Shown: piece by piece, positions 55,702 through 64,000 of the stretch
Numbering within the stretch: the stretch's first letter is position 1
Layout: every line of letters begins with the position of its first letter
Source: CAVPFA01 sp963703655
Lineage (GTDB): Bacteria; Actinomycetota; Acidimicrobiia; Acidimicrobiales; Bog-793
Assembly: GCA_963703655.1 (NCBI GenBank)
Contig: CAVPFA010000006.1
Location: 62,001 to 126,000 of the forward strand
DNA: 64,000 nt
Direction: 5' to 3'
Notes under the pieces: generated by a model
What the model was told of the DNA's origin: nothing
Database searches by the model: none
What the model saw: the letters and a program-made list of their open reading frames with translations, nothing else
Position numbers and translations under genes: made by a program

Positions 55702-57000
55702 TCAACTGCCCGTCGACCAGAGATCCTCAGGTTCCTTGTGCAGCGTCTCGGGCAGCAGCACGAACAGAGCGCTCGCGGGGATCGTGACTGCGAAGACCAC
55801 GACCGCCGCGAGCCCGAACCGGTTGCCGACATCGGCGACCGCTCCGAAGGCCAGCAACCCCGCCGTGGCCCCGAAAACACCCGCTGCTATCTCCCAACCG
55901 GCGACCGAAGCCCGCACCACGGTGGGGAAGAGCTCGTTGGCGAGGGCACCGGCCGCCGGGGCGAATACCGACGCCGCCAGCACCGCAAGCAGGTAACCGG
56001 CGGTAGCCCCCAGTTTCGATCCGCTGTAGGTCAGCATGCCGAGGAGCGCCATGGCGATCATCGCACCGGCTGCGGTCGCGCGCCGCCCGACCCGGTCGGC
56101 GAGGGAGCGACCGAGCAGGAGCCCGGCGAGACCCGTAATCCCGGCGCACGCGACGAGCAACGCGGTGACGGTGCCGGAAAGGCGTATCACGTTCTGCGCG
56201 TAGAGGAAGAAGAAGCTGTTGGCCGGCCCGGTCACCATCGAGATGGCGAATGTCAGTGCGGCTACCACGGCCAATCTGCGCCGAAAGCGCGGGCCGACTG
56301 CGCCGAGCACGGGCATCGGGTGCTCCTTTGCGGCGGCGGCGATCTTGAAGCGGTCGGGCTCGACGACCCAGCGCGCGATGAACGGCAACGCCGCCAGGGG
56401 GACGACAGCAAGGAGCACCACACCTCGAAAGCCGAGGGTCGTCGCTCCGAGGCTGTGAACGATCGCGATCAGCCCCGACCCGATCCCGTACCCGGCGGCG
56501 ATGAGCGCGACCGCCTTGGCTCGCTGCGATGAAGCCGTCTGCTCGGCTGCAGTGACCTGCGCCAGTCCCGACGTGGCGCTGAGCATCGGCCGCCCGAGGG
56601 CGAAGATCGCCACGAACCACCAGAATGTCGGGCTGACAGCCGACAGCGCCGTCAGCGCGAGCCCGACGGCGCACGTCGCGAGCATCATTCGCCGGCGCCC
56701 GAACCGGTCGGCGAGGCCGGCGAGCGGCAGGCCGCCAAGAGACGCGAGGCGGAGAACGGCCAGCCCGATACCGAGCTGGGTTCCCGACAGGCCGGCCTGC
56801 TCCGCGATCGTCGCTCCGTGAGTGATGTGGCCGAAATGCTTCGCGACGTCGCCGAGCGCCGCCACCGCTCCGAACTGTCCGAAACCCGCCGCCGCGGCCA
56901 ACAGCGCCGCGCCCACCACCACCGTCTCGTGCCATCCGTGGAGGCGCAGCCGCGAAGCAGAGGGCCTCGCGTCCGATGACGATGGCGCGGGCTCAGACAC
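55702..57000 (-). CDS. MFS transporter
   Basis: The 432-residue protein has twelve TM helices with the MFS motif LADRFGRRRMM in the loop between TM2 and TM3 and RSLADRVGRRATAAG in the second half. It moves a small molecule, probably outward, by proton exchange. Substrate unknown. Its ATG overlaps the end of the YwaF-like gene. Confidence 0.92.
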   Translation of the reverse strand: MSEPAPSSSDARPSASRLRLHGWHETVVVGAALLAAAAGFGQFGAVAALGDVAKHFGHITHGATIAEQAGLSGTQLGIGLAVLRLASLGGLPLAGLADRFGRRRMMLATCAVGLALTALSAVSPTFWWFVAIFALGRPMLSATSGLAQVTAAEQTASSQRAKAVALIAAGYGIGSGLIAIVHSLGATTLGFRGVVLLAVVPLAALPFIARWVVEPDRFKIAAAAKEHPMPVLGAVGPRFRRRLAVVAALTFAISMVTGPANSFFFLYAQNVIRLSGTVTALLVACAGITGLAGLLLGRSLADRVGRRATAAGAMIAMALLGMLTYSGSKLGATAGYLLAVLAASVFAPAAGALANELFPTVVRASVAGWEIAAGVFGATAGLLAFGAVADVGNRFGLAAVVVFAVTIPASALFVLLPETLHKEPEDLWSTGS

Positions 57001-57676
57001 CGTGCCGGCGAGCGATCCAGAAGGGCAGGTCGAGCGCCGCGATCAGCGCGAGCGCAACGACCGCGGCAGTGGCGATGTACCACGGCCAAGGGCCGAGGAC
57101 TCTGAGCAGAGTCCAGTTCCCCGGAGGGCTCCGCAGGAACATGTAATTGGCTCCGCCGAGCGCGTCGACGACACCGACGAAGGCGGTGTACACGATCGTG
57201 ATGGCGAACGTGCGGACCACCGATCCTGGGCGGGGCGCGATCCGCAGCCCGACGACAAGGTAAAAGGCCGCGAGGACGATGCCTAGGTGACCGACGAGAT
57301 ACTGGAAGAACACGAGGTGCGGGAATCCGGCGCCGAGGTCAGGGGTGACGACGGCCTGCAAGGTGCCTGCCAGGCCCCAGAAGTACGTGAGCTCGACGAG
57401 GAGCGGCGTACGCCACCAGCAGGCCGCGGAAGCGACGATGACCGCGACGTCGCAGAGTGCGAGGGGAAGGTCGGTCGCTGCCGACCATGTCCCGGCAACG
57501 ATCTTGGCGACGATGAAGCTGATCGCGTCGGAGACGAGAACGACCGCGATCAGTCGCGCCGCTACCAGGGTCCAGAGTCCAGGGCTACGTCTGGCACCGA
57601 CGCACAGCGCCGAGCCCGCGGCGACGGCGAGCAGGACCGCCGCGAAATAGGGCACCGGGGTGACGACCCCGAGCAT
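56993..57676 (-). CDS. YwaF/TIGR02206-type membrane protein
   Basis: The 227-residue protein (ATG 57676 after GAGGAG) has seven TM helices with the pattern LVAARLIAVVLVSDAISF, LALCDVAVIVASAACW, and TYFWGLAGTLQAVVTPDLG, which fits the TIGR02206 integral membrane family. Function unknown. Its last codons overlap the MFS gene start by eight bases, so the two may be cotranscribed. Longer frames upstream, into the Kdp region, are antisense. Confidence 0.85.
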   Translation of the reverse strand: MLGVVTPVPYFAAVLLAVAAGSALCVGARRSPGLWTLVAARLIAVVLVSDAISFIVAKIVAGTWSAATDLPLALCDVAVIVASAACWWRTPLLVELTYFWGLAGTLQAVVTPDLGAGFPHLVFFQYLVGHLGIVLAAFYLVVGLRIAPRPGSVVRTFAITIVYTAFVGVVDALGGANYMFLRSPPGNWTLLRVLGPWPWYIATAAVVALALIAALDLPFWIARRHGV

Positions 57677-57813
57677 GCGATCTCCTCTCGTCACGATCAG
57701 CATTGCCGAGCGGCGATGCCCGGTGCGGTCAGAGCCCGGCTTTGGCGTGGTCCGGCGCGAGCGGACTCGAGTGCTTGGCCGGGCTGGATCTCGTCTGAGC
57801 CCAGTTTTGCTGC

Positions 57814-58503
57814 TCAGACAGGGCGCTCGTCCACGAGCTGATACCCGACACCGGGATTGGTCCGCAGGAGCGGGCCGCCCTTCTCGCCGAGCTTGCGGCG
57901 TAAGCGGCTCGCGTAGACCCGCAGATAGTGGGTCTCGCTCCCGTAGCCGGGCCCCCAGACCTCGCGCAGGATGGTCCGATGAGTGCAGACCTTCCCTGCA
58001 TTGCGGGCCAGGTAGCTCAGCAGGTCGAACTCCCGCGCCGTGAGCTCGGCCGGGGATCCGGCCACCTCCACGACGCGAGAGCTCAGGTCCAAGTGGATGG
58101 GGCCGACCGTGAGCTCTGCAAGATCCGAGGACGGATTGCGGGCCGCAGCGTGCCGGAGGGCGACCCGGAGGCGAGCTTCCAGTTCCTGCATCCCGAATGG
58201 CTTGGTCACATAGTCGTCGGCGCCGCTGTCGAGCGCGAGCACCTTGCGGTCCTCGGTGTCCAGAGCGGAGAGAACGATCACCGGCACTTCCGTCCACTGC
58301 CGCAGCCGCCTGCAGACCTCCACACCGTCGACGTCGGGGAGGCCCAGGTCGAGCACCACGAGATCAGGCATCACCAGAGCCGCCCGAGAGATCCCTTCGG
58401 CTCCCGAGTGCGCCACGACGACCTCGTAGCCTCTGGCGTCGAGGCCGATCCTCAGAGCCTTCAACAATGCAGGGTCGTCGTCTACGACGAGGACCTTCGT
58501 CAC
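57814..58503 (-). CDS. kdpE: KdpE-type response regulator
   Basis: The 229-residue OmpR-family protein has the acidic pocket VVDDDPA (D8-D10), phosphorylation site D52 in LVVLDLGLPDVDG, and K101 in YVTKPFG, with a C-terminal winged helix (REVWGPGYGSETHYLRVYASRLRRKL). Close similarity to KdpE, the potassium-response regulator. GTG 58503 overlaps the KdpD stop by four bases. No kdpFABC pump genes are in the window. Confidence 0.93.
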   Translation of the reverse strand: MTKVLVVDDDPALLKALRIGLDARGYEVVVAHSGAEGISRAALVMPDLVVLDLGLPDVDGVEVCRRLRQWTEVPVIVLSALDTEDRKVLALDSGADDYVTKPFGMQELEARLRVALRHAAARNPSSDLAELTVGPIHLDLSSRVVEVAGSPAELTAREFDLLSYLARNAGKVCTHRTILREVWGPGYGSETHYLRVYASRLRRKLGEKGGPLLRTNPGVGYQLVDERPV

Positions 58504-60032
58504 GTCGGGACCGCGTCCTTGTCGGGAAGCTCGACGACCTGTGCGAAAGCCGGAAGTGTCAAGACGAAGCGTGCCCCGCCGCCGCTCGCACCGCTCACGC
58601 CGATGCGCCCTCCGTGCACCTCCACGAACGCCTTCGCTATTGCTAGGCCGAGACCTGCACGCCCGCCGTCGGCCCCGCTCTGGAACATCTCGAAGATCAG
58701 CTCGCGCTGTTCGAGGGGGACGCCTTGGCCCGAATCCGAGACGGCGATCTCGATCTCGTCAGCCGGTCCTGGCGCGCGCGTGGCTTCCACCACGATCTCG
58801 GTGCCTGGCGGGCTGTGCCGGGCAGCGTTCTCGAGCAGGTTCGCAAGCGCCTGGGCCATGAGGATGGGGTCGACCTTGAGCGGGGCCAGGTCCGGCGGCA
58901 CCATCCTGCGGAGCCGGGACGCGTCGACCGAGCGTTCGACGAGAGCCGCGGCTTCGTCGACGAGGTCGTCGACGGCGACGGATTCCTGTTTCGGCCGAAG
59001 TGCGCCCGCCTCGAGCCTCCACAGGTCGAGCACCGTGCTGACAAGGCGGGTAAGCCGGTCGGTCTGCTCCTCGATAGTCTCCAGAAGGTCCAAACGTGCC
59101 AAAGCGGGAAGCACGATCCCGGGGTTGCGGAGATCGGACACGGCCACCTTGATCGACGCGAGCGGCGTGCGCAGGTCATGTGCAACGGTGCCGACTAGCG
59201 CCGCATGCCATTTGTCGACCTCCTGGAGGAGGTGCGCCCGCACGGCGCCGTCGCGGAGCTGGGACCGCTCGATGGCAAGCGCAGCATGGTTGGCATAAGT
59301 CGCCAACAGGCCCCGATCGTGGGTGTCGAGGGCCCTGCCGCGCAACACGAGCAGCCCGACGGGACGTCCCGCGGCTGCGAGAGGGATCTGTCGTAGCAGC
59401 GCGCCGGCGACGACGCTGCCGGTCAGGGACGCCGGAGTGCCGGGAGCCGGCAAGATTCGAGCGAGCGACTCGCCGCCAAGCTCGGGGCCGTCGGACGCGA
59501 CGACTTCGAGATAGCCGGTCTCGCCGGAAGGAAGCAGGAGCGCAACGGTCTCGATGTCGAAAGCGCTCCGCACGCTCGAGGCGACGAGAGCGAGCATCTC
59601 TTGCAGCGGCTTGTCCGCGACGAGCAGCTCGGACAGCACGAGGAGCCGCCGAGCGTTGCCTTCGTGCCGTGCGGAGTCGGCTCGAAGCTCCTGCAACCTG
59701 GAGCCGACCCGCCCGACGAGGAGAACTAGCGCGACGTAAACGACGAGCGCCAGCCAGTTCTGGGCGCTGCCGACCGACAGGGTCCAGAACGGCGGGATGA
59801 ACACGAGGTCGAGCACGAGGAACCCACAGACCACGGCCAGCAGGCCCACCAGGGCGTCACCGAGCACGACCGCCACCACAACGGGAACCACGAGCACGAG
59901 CGCTGAGGTGGCGACGCTCAGGTGGCTCCGAAACGGGAGCATGACTGCTGTGGCAACTGCGAGCCCGAGGACGAGTGCAATGATCCCGGCCCTGAACCGG
60001 CGCCAATCGGGTGCGTACTGCACAGCGAGCAA
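58500..60032 (-). CDS. kdpD: KdpD-like sensor kinase without the N-terminal KdpD domain
   Basis: The 510-residue protein starts with the four-TM DUF4118 membrane domain (ALVLGLAVATAVMLPF; ALVLVVPVVVAVVLG; WLALVVYVALVLLVG), then a GAF domain (residues 130-260), the histidine box GTVAHDLRTPLASIK (H285) and HATPase (LLENAARHSPPGTEI; SDSGQGVPL; GLGLAIAKAFVEVHGG). Classical KdpD has an N-terminal nucleotide- and USP-type sensor of about 370 residues, which is missing. It phosphorylates KdpE. The start is TTG 60032 or GTG 60023. Confidence 0.92.
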   Translation of the reverse strand: MLAVQYAPDWRRFRAGIIALVLGLAVATAVMLPFRSHLSVATSALVLVVPVVVAVVLGDALVGLLAVVCGFLVLDLVFIPPFWTLSVGSAQNWLALVVYVALVLLVGRVGSRLQELRADSARHEGNARRLLVLSELLVADKPLQEMLALVASSVRSAFDIETVALLLPSGETGYLEVVASDGPELGGESLARILPAPGTPASLTGSVVAGALLRQIPLAAAGRPVGLLVLRGRALDTHDRGLLATYANHAALAIERSQLRDGAVRAHLLQEVDKWHAALVGTVAHDLRTPLASIKVAVSDLRNPGIVLPALARLDLLETIEEQTDRLTRLVSTVLDLWRLEAGALRPKQESVAVDDLVDEAAALVERSVDASRLRRMVPPDLAPLKVDPILMAQALANLLENAARHSPPGTEIVVEATRAPGPADEIEIAVSDSGQGVPLEQRELIFEMFQSGADGGRAGLGLAIAKAFVEVHGGRIGVSGASGGGARFVLTLPAFAQVVELPDKDAVPT

Positions 60033-60097
60033 GGAGCTTAGGCCGTCGTGCCCGCGCGTCTCACACTGCGCGTGGCTCGGTGGCGGCGTGTCGCGAG

Positions 60098-60161
60098 CCG
60101 GCGCGGCCGCTGCTCCTCTAGACGGCCGGCCGGCGCGGCCGCTGCTCCTCTAGACGGCCGG
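60098..60161. repeat. 32-bp tandem repeat at the end of the ComF-like gene
   Basis: Two perfect 32-bp copies (60098-60129 and 60130-60161) contain CTCCTCTAGACGGCC. The second copy holds the stop codon of the ComF-like gene (60150-60152). The first copy is in the intergenic space between the ComF-like and KdpD genes. A tandem duplication is the simplest explanation. Confidence 0.75.
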
Positions 60162-60986
60162 CCGGAGGGCGGGCGAAGGGCCGGGTCGATCCTCGCCGGC
60201 CGGCCGTGTCGAGAGCCTGCACGGGCCCGCGCACCGGTCAAGCTCGAAGGGCTCTCGCCGCTGGTGCGCCCACAGCGCCGAGGTCGCAGCGTTGTGCTCA
60301 GGATGAATCAGCCGGCCAATTGGCACGATTGCGACAACTTCGGCGCCTGCAGCCGCCAGGCAAACGGCCGCGCTCTGGGAGCGGGAACCCGAGGTGTAGG
60401 TATCGTCGACGACGAGCACTCGCCGGCCCACGACAGGTCCGACCACGCGGAAGCCCCGGTGGCTGGCGTGAAGATGAGCGACGGGCTCGTCGCCTCTGGC
60501 GAGCAGCGGCGACAGGCACAGGCCGGGCTGCCCAGCGAGCGCGGCGGCGACCAGGCGGACGAGCGGGTGCTCTCCGCCCCACGAGGGGCGCGGTTCGGAG
60601 CTCGACGGCACTGGGACAGCGAGTGCGGCACGCCTGTGCGGATCGAGCGGGTCGAAGAGGCAGCGGAGGTGGAGGCGCAAGAACTCGCCGAGGAGCCAGG
60701 ACAGCAGGGTGTGCCGCTCGAGGCGTGCACTGCGCGAAGGCGCCGCCTTGTAACCGACGAGGAGCTCGTGGAGGATCGATCCGTGAGCGAACAGCGAGAT
60801 CGGGACCGCCCGCGTGAGCTCGACACCGAGCTGCCGGCGAACCACGTGGCAGCTCCAGCAGATCCGGTGTCCCCGAGCCGTGGCGCCCCGACAGACGTCA
60901 CAGATGCCGAAGTCAGCTTCTGGCCCTACATCGGTCCCGGGAACCGGGACCGGGATGGCGGAGCGAATGATTGCGGCATTCGACAC
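60150..60986 (-). CDS. ComF-like phosphoribosyltransferase-domain protein
   Basis: The 278-residue protein has an N-terminal zinc-ribbon pattern CDVCRG with CWSC (positions about 29 and 43) and a C-terminal phosphoribosyltransferase loop RRVLVVDDTYTSGSRSQSAA. This is the ComFC arrangement, found in natural transformation and in unknown DNA-related roles. ATG 60986. The stop codon is in a duplicated 32-bp unit. Confidence 0.85.
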   Translation of the reverse strand: MSNAAIIRSAIPVPVPGTDVGPEADFGICDVCRGATARGHRICWSCHVVRRQLGVELTRAVPISLFAHGSILHELLVGYKAAPSRSARLERHTLLSWLLGEFLRLHLRCLFDPLDPHRRAALAVPVPSSSEPRPSWGGEHPLVRLVAAALAGQPGLCLSPLLARGDEPVAHLHASHRGFRVVGPVVGRRVLVVDDTYTSGSRSQSAAVCLAAAGAEVVAIVPIGRLIHPEHNAATSALWAHQRREPFELDRCAGPCRLSTRPAGEDRPGPSPALRPAV

Positions 60987-61105
60987 GCGATCGAAGCTAG
61001 GTCCTGGGTGCGCGCCGCCGAATCGCCGTCAGCCGGAACTGTCCCGAACGCCTCTCTGACGGCTTGTCTCTCTTACACTTCCGCGGTGCGCTGGCAGGAC
61101 CTCTC

Positions 61106-61774
61106 ATGAGCTCGTTGCTGCACGGGCTCCTCGGTCTTCGAGGGTGGCCCGCCTATCTCATCGTCGGCGGCCTGACCTTCGGGGAGGCAAGTCTCTTCCT
61201 CGGATTCATACTGCCTGGTGAGACTGCCGTCGTGTTCGGGGGAGTGCTGGCCTCGTTCCACCACGTCAGCCTGATTGGGATCCTGGTGCTGGTCGTGATC
61301 TGCGCCATCGCGGGGGACTCGGTCGGCTACGAGGTCGGTCGCCGTTTCGGCCCCGCGCTGCTGCGCCGACTTCCGTCCCGGCCTCGGCGAGCAGCGGAGA
61401 AGGGCCGGGGATTCTTGCAGCGCCGTGGCGGGCCGGCGGTGTTCCTGGGCCGGTTCACCGCCGTTTTCCGGGCCGTCATTCCTGGGGTTGCCGGCGTGTC
61501 CCATCTGAGATACCGCACGTTTCTCCTGTGGAACGCCGCCGGCGGCCTCTGCTGGGGCACCGCCTTCACGTTCGCGGGCTACTTCGCTGGCAAGTCCTAT
61601 TCACGGGTGATATCCGTCGCCGGCAGGGCTTCGACCGTCATCATCGTTCTCGTCGTAGTTGCCCTCGCGGCGCTCTGGATCCGGCGGACAGTTCTCGAGC
61701 GCCGCGAGTTGAGAGCAGAAAACGAGGGCGGTGGCGAGGCGACCCACTCCGGGCCGGACAAGGGGACCCAGTGA
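61106..61774 (+). CDS. DedA-family membrane protein
   Basis: The 222-residue protein has the DedA/VTT pattern: GFILPGETAVVFGGVLA, VGYEVGRRFG, FLGRFTAVFRAVIPGVAGVSHLRYRTFLLWNAAGGLCWG and four or more TM helices. DedA proteins move undecaprenyl phosphate or phospholipids across the membrane. ATG 61106 was chosen because it begins at the first hydrophobic segment. GC-rich hairpin repeats follow the stop. Confidence 0.9.
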   Translation: MSSLLHGLLGLRGWPAYLIVGGLTFGEASLFLGFILPGETAVVFGGVLASFHHVSLIGILVLVVICAIAGDSVGYEVGRRFGPALLRRLPSRPRRAAEKGRGFLQRRGGPAVFLGRFTAVFRAVIPGVAGVSHLRYRTFLLWNAAGGLCWGTAFTFAGYFAGKSYSRVISVAGRASTVIIVLVVVALAALWIRRTVLERRELRAENEGGGEATHSGPDKGTQ

Positions 61775-61947
61775 CCGCCGGCCCGCTTGCGAGCGGCCGG
61801 TGCGCTGACAAACCGCCGGCCCGGCGGCCAGCAGCGGCCGGTGCGCTGACCAGGGCGGCCGGTGCCTCGAGAAGCCGCCGGCCTCCTGAGCAACAGCGGC
61901 CCGCCCGCTGAGCAGCCCCGAAGTACCCGCTGAGCAGCCCCGAAGTA
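61774..61947. repeat. GC-rich hairpin and tandem repeats between DedA and peroxiredoxin genes
   Basis: A 41-base unit occurs twice, with AGCGGCCGGTGCGCTGAC at 61792-61809 and 61833-61850 and ACCGCCGGCCC before each; each unit can fold because ACCGCCGGC pairs with GCGGCCGGT. A third partial unit follows. Two perfect 22-bp copies (CCCGCTGAGCAGCCCCGAAGTA) lie at 61904-61925 and 61926-61947. It may be a terminator or mobile intergenic repeat. Confidence 0.65.
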
Positions 61948-62059
61948 ACCGTCCAGGCCCCGACACGGCCGGCGGGAAAGCCGACTATTGTCATCGCCAA
62001 AGACCCGTGGCGCTGGGCGGCAGGGGACCGCACCGGACCCAAATGACAGGAGACACAAG

Positions 62060-62695
62060 ATGGCACTTCAGCTCGGCGACGTCGTCCCCGACTTCACGGC
62101 GGAAACCACCGACGGCACGATCAATTTCTACGAGTGGCTTGGCGACGGGTGGGGAGTTCTCTTTTCGCATCCGAAGGACTTCACCCCGGTCTGCACGACC
62201 GAGCTCGGAGAAGTCTCTCGCCTGAAGGGCGAGTTCGAGAAGCGCAACGCGAAGGTCATGGGGCTTTCGGTCGACCCGATCGACTCCCACGAGCGTTGGG
62301 TCAGCGACATTGCGGACGCGACCGGATATGCGCTCAACTATCCCCTCATCGCCGACCCGGACAGGAAGGTCGCGGATCTCTACGGCATGATCCACCCCAA
62401 CGCGAGCGACACGATGACGGTGCGCTCGGTCTTCGTCATCGGGCCGGACAAGAAGTTGAAGCTCACGATCACCTACCCGGCGAGCACGGGTCGCAACTTC
62501 GAGGAGATTCTCCGTGTGCTCGACTCGTTGCAGCTCACCGCCAACTACTCGGTCGCGACGCCCGTCAACTGGCATGACGGCGAGGACGTCATCATCGTGA
62601 CGGCCATCAATGACGAGGACGCAAAGGAGAAGTTCCCGAAGGGCTTTCGCTCGGTCAAGCCCTACCTTCGGTACACGCCTCAGCCGAACCGCTGA
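62060..62695 (+). CDS. 1-Cys peroxiredoxin (Prx6 type)
   Basis: The 211-residue protein has the peroxidatic cysteine in HPKDFTPVCTTELG (C45) and no resolving cysteine. The C-terminal half with PVNWHDGEDVIIV is typical of Prx6. It reduces hydrogen peroxide and lipid peroxides with a thiol donor. ATG 62060 follows AGGAG. It is a single gene, transcribed downstream of the repeat region. Confidence 0.95.
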   Translation: MALQLGDVVPDFTAETTDGTINFYEWLGDGWGVLFSHPKDFTPVCTTELGEVSRLKGEFEKRNAKVMGLSVDPIDSHERWVSDIADATGYALNYPLIADPDRKVADLYGMIHPNASDTMTVRSVFVIGPDKKLKLTITYPASTGRNFEEILRVLDSLQLTANYSVATPVNWHDGEDVIIVTAINDEDAKEKFPKGFRSVKPYLRYTPQPNR

Positions 62696-62714
62696 GTACC
62701 GGACCGAACTTCCC

Positions 62715-62743
62715 CAAGGCCGCCGGCGTTCGCGCGGGGGCCT
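62715..62743 (+). terminator. Possible terminator after the peroxiredoxin gene
   Basis: AAGGCC at 62715-62720 pairs with GGCCTT at 62738-62743 around a GC-rich loop, 19 bases after the stop. There is only TA after the stem, no long U-tract, so intrinsic termination would be weak. A related 16-base repeat lies at 62754-62769. Confidence 0.4.
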
Positions 62744-62890
62744 TATCACGCCGGCCGGCGTTCGCGCGGAGCGCTCTTGTCGCGTCCGCCGGCGCCGGCG
62801 CGGGCCCGCCCTGGCGGGTTCTGCGGCGCATACGCGGGCGGCCTGAGCGCGTCCGCTGCGAGATCGTGCCGGGCCGGTACGCTCTGACCG

Positions 62891-64000
62891 ATGGCCGCGG
62901 CAAGACGCACGCTGTTTCGCTGGCGAGATGGTTGCGTTGCCCTCCCCGTTCTCCAGCAGGACGCTCTCTTGTACGTGCTCGGCGGACTCTTCGCGCTCGG
63001 GACGTTGGCCTTGGCCGCGAGCAGCGACTACCGCCAATGGGGCGAGATGTCGCTCGGCCCCTACGTGCTCGCCGCGGCTATCTGTTGGGCGGTCGCTCGA
63101 CGTCGTGCCCGGCGCGCGACCGCCGGCGTCGAACCGGGCAAGGGGCGGGACCGCTTGCGTCAAGGTCTGGTCCTCGGGCTTCTGCTCACCGTCGTGCTGG
63201 TACCCCTCACCGTCGAGGTGATCCTGCGGGCGGAGGCAAAGCCGGGTGCCCACGCTCAACCGGAAGTCAGCACGATCGAAGCATGCGGAGACCGAGTGGC
63301 TCACCACAAGAGCTGCTACCTGCCCAACCCGAAGACCGCCGGCGGCCCGCGGGTGAGCCAGGCAGAGGACTCCTTCTTCCCGTACCTGCCGGGCATGATC
63401 CCCTTCGGCCTCATCAATGCCACCTCGGGCCCGGCCGAGCTGAAGGACGCGAGAGTCCCGCTCACGGGTTTCACCTTGATCGTGATCGCGGCGGCGCTCC
63501 TGATCGCGGACACGACTTCGCGGCGGCGATGGCGCATCTTTCAGGTGGCTGTCGTCCTTCCGAGCGGAGCCCTACCGATGGTGACCGGGGGCGACGACCT
63601 CCCCGTGATCGCGCTCTTGCTTCTCTCACTCGCTCTGGCGACTCGCCGAAAGCCGGTCTGGTCGGGTCTGGCCATGGGCCTCGCCGGCACCCTCAAGTTC
63701 ACCGCGTGGCCTTTGCTGGTGCTGCTCGCTCTGGGCGAACGCGATCGGCACGGCCGGCGCGCCATCCTGCGGTACTCGCTCACCGTCATCGCCGTCGTCG
63801 TCCCGGTCCTCGGGATCTTCATCGGCCTCGCCCCGCACGCGTTCATCCTCAACGCGATCCGGTTCCCGCTCGGCCTCACGAAGGTGAAGTCCCCGGCTGC
63901 GAGCCCGCTCATCGGTCAGGAGCTCGTGTCGCTGTTCCCGTCGGCAAAGACGGAACTGGTAGCGATGCTCGGGCTGGTAGGTGTCGTCGTGGTCGGTTAC
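62891..64000 (+). CDS. Polytopic glycosyltransferase-like membrane protein, 3' end outside the window
   Basis: From ATG 62891 an uninterrupted frame of 370 codons runs to the window edge. It has hydrophobic helices such as YVLGGLFALGTLALAA, LVLGLLLTVVLVPLTVEVIL, GFTLIVIAAALLIAD and MGLAGTLKFTAWPLLVLLALG with a periplasmic loop carrying CGDRVAHHKSCYLPNP. The K-F-T-x-W-P pattern in a helix is as in GT87-type polyprenol-phosphate-dependent mannosyltransferases. Substrate unknown; the gene is partial. Confidence 0.75.
   Translation, partial: MAAARRTLFRWRDGCVALPVLQQDALLYVLGGLFALGTLALAASSDYRQWGEMSLGPYVLAAAICWAVARRRARRATAGVEPGKGRDRLRQGLVLGLLLTVVLVPLTVEVILRAEAKPGAHAQPEVSTIEACGDRVAHHKSCYLPNPKTAGGPRVSQAEDSFFPYLPGMIPFGLINATSGPAELKDARVPLTGFTLIVIAAALLIADTTSRRRWRIFQVAVVLPSGALPMVTGGDDLPVIALLLLSLALATRRKPVWSGLAMGLAGTLKFTAWPLLVLLALGERDRHGRRAILRYSLTVIAVVVPVLGIFIGLAPHAFILNAIRFPLGLTKVKSPAASPLIGQELVSLFPSAKTELVAMLGLVGVVVVGY

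Noticed and set aside
1..64000. tRNA and rRNA genes
   Set aside because: I found no cloverleaf-like stretch with the GGTTCGA arm and no 16S or 23S signature.

Overview
The window is a 64 kb piece of a high-GC bacterial chromosome. Dense gene packing, many GTG and TTG starts, 4-base ATGA/GTGA overlaps, leaderless-looking promoters and many actinobacterial protein families point to an Actinomycetota member, probably a soil or environmental lineage. I infer this from gene content; no rRNA or tRNA is present to confirm it. No phage, plasmid or CRISPR signature was seen.

Layout. 0.1-7 kb: a metallo-beta-lactamase hydrolase, a multi-TM sensor-like membrane protein, a Phd/RelE toxin-antitoxin pair, a nucleotidyltransferase, a Tat-exported Gly/Tyr-repeat protein and a zinc-free alcohol dehydrogenase. 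7-10.6 kb: a damaged IS110-family element next to a broken peptide-type ABC substrate-binding protein. 10.6-15.2 kb: a tight five-gene operon (GntR/UTRA regulator, SIS protein, ROK kinase, bicupin, ribulose-phosphate-epimerase-like protein) that looks like a sugar or sugar-amine phosphate catabolic pathway. 15-20.5 kb: a secreted protein, a YtrA-type GntR/ABC operon and a methyltransferase. 20.8-28.6 kb: a GAF-GGDEF protein, hydrolase, TrmH-type methyltransferase, two more toxin-antitoxin pairs around a paralogue of the first membrane protein, then msrA/msrB. 28.7-36 kb: an enolase-superfamily enzyme and an SNF2 helicase/SWIM-protein pair. 36-46 kb: DUF6069-like membrane protein, HtrA protease, and large envelope-glycan-type membrane proteins around a divergent promoter. 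46-55.6 kb: CHASE-GGDEF-EAL protein, two SGNH hydrolases, a MenC/N-acylamino-acid-racemase-type enzyme, cyclopropane synthase and an AhpD-like protein. 55.7-64 kb: MFS transporter, YwaF-like protein, KdpDE without kdpFABC, ComF-like protein, DedA protein, 1-Cys peroxiredoxin and the start of another polytopic glycosyltransferase-like gene.

Two themes cross the window. First, nine genes that otherwise read as full length are split by small indels, several in homopolymers or tandem repeats (roughly 2655, 8650-8670, 9473 and 10027, 16855, 31561, 37825, 41388 and 42520, 44533, several in 46040-48602), and a tenth, the cyclopropane synthase, by one missing base in an 18-bp repeat (53004-53020). 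The spread suggests base-calling or assembly error for many of them, although the 17-bp duplication at 10027-10060 and the damaged IS110 may be real mutations. Second, each of the three toxin-antitoxin loci carries a perfect palindrome on or beside the antitoxin start codon, and the two paralogous membrane proteins share an identical 17-bp palindromic element exactly 22 bp before their start codons.

The strongest candidates for undescribed biology are the 10.6-15.2 kb operon and the shared 17-bp element with its paired membrane proteins.
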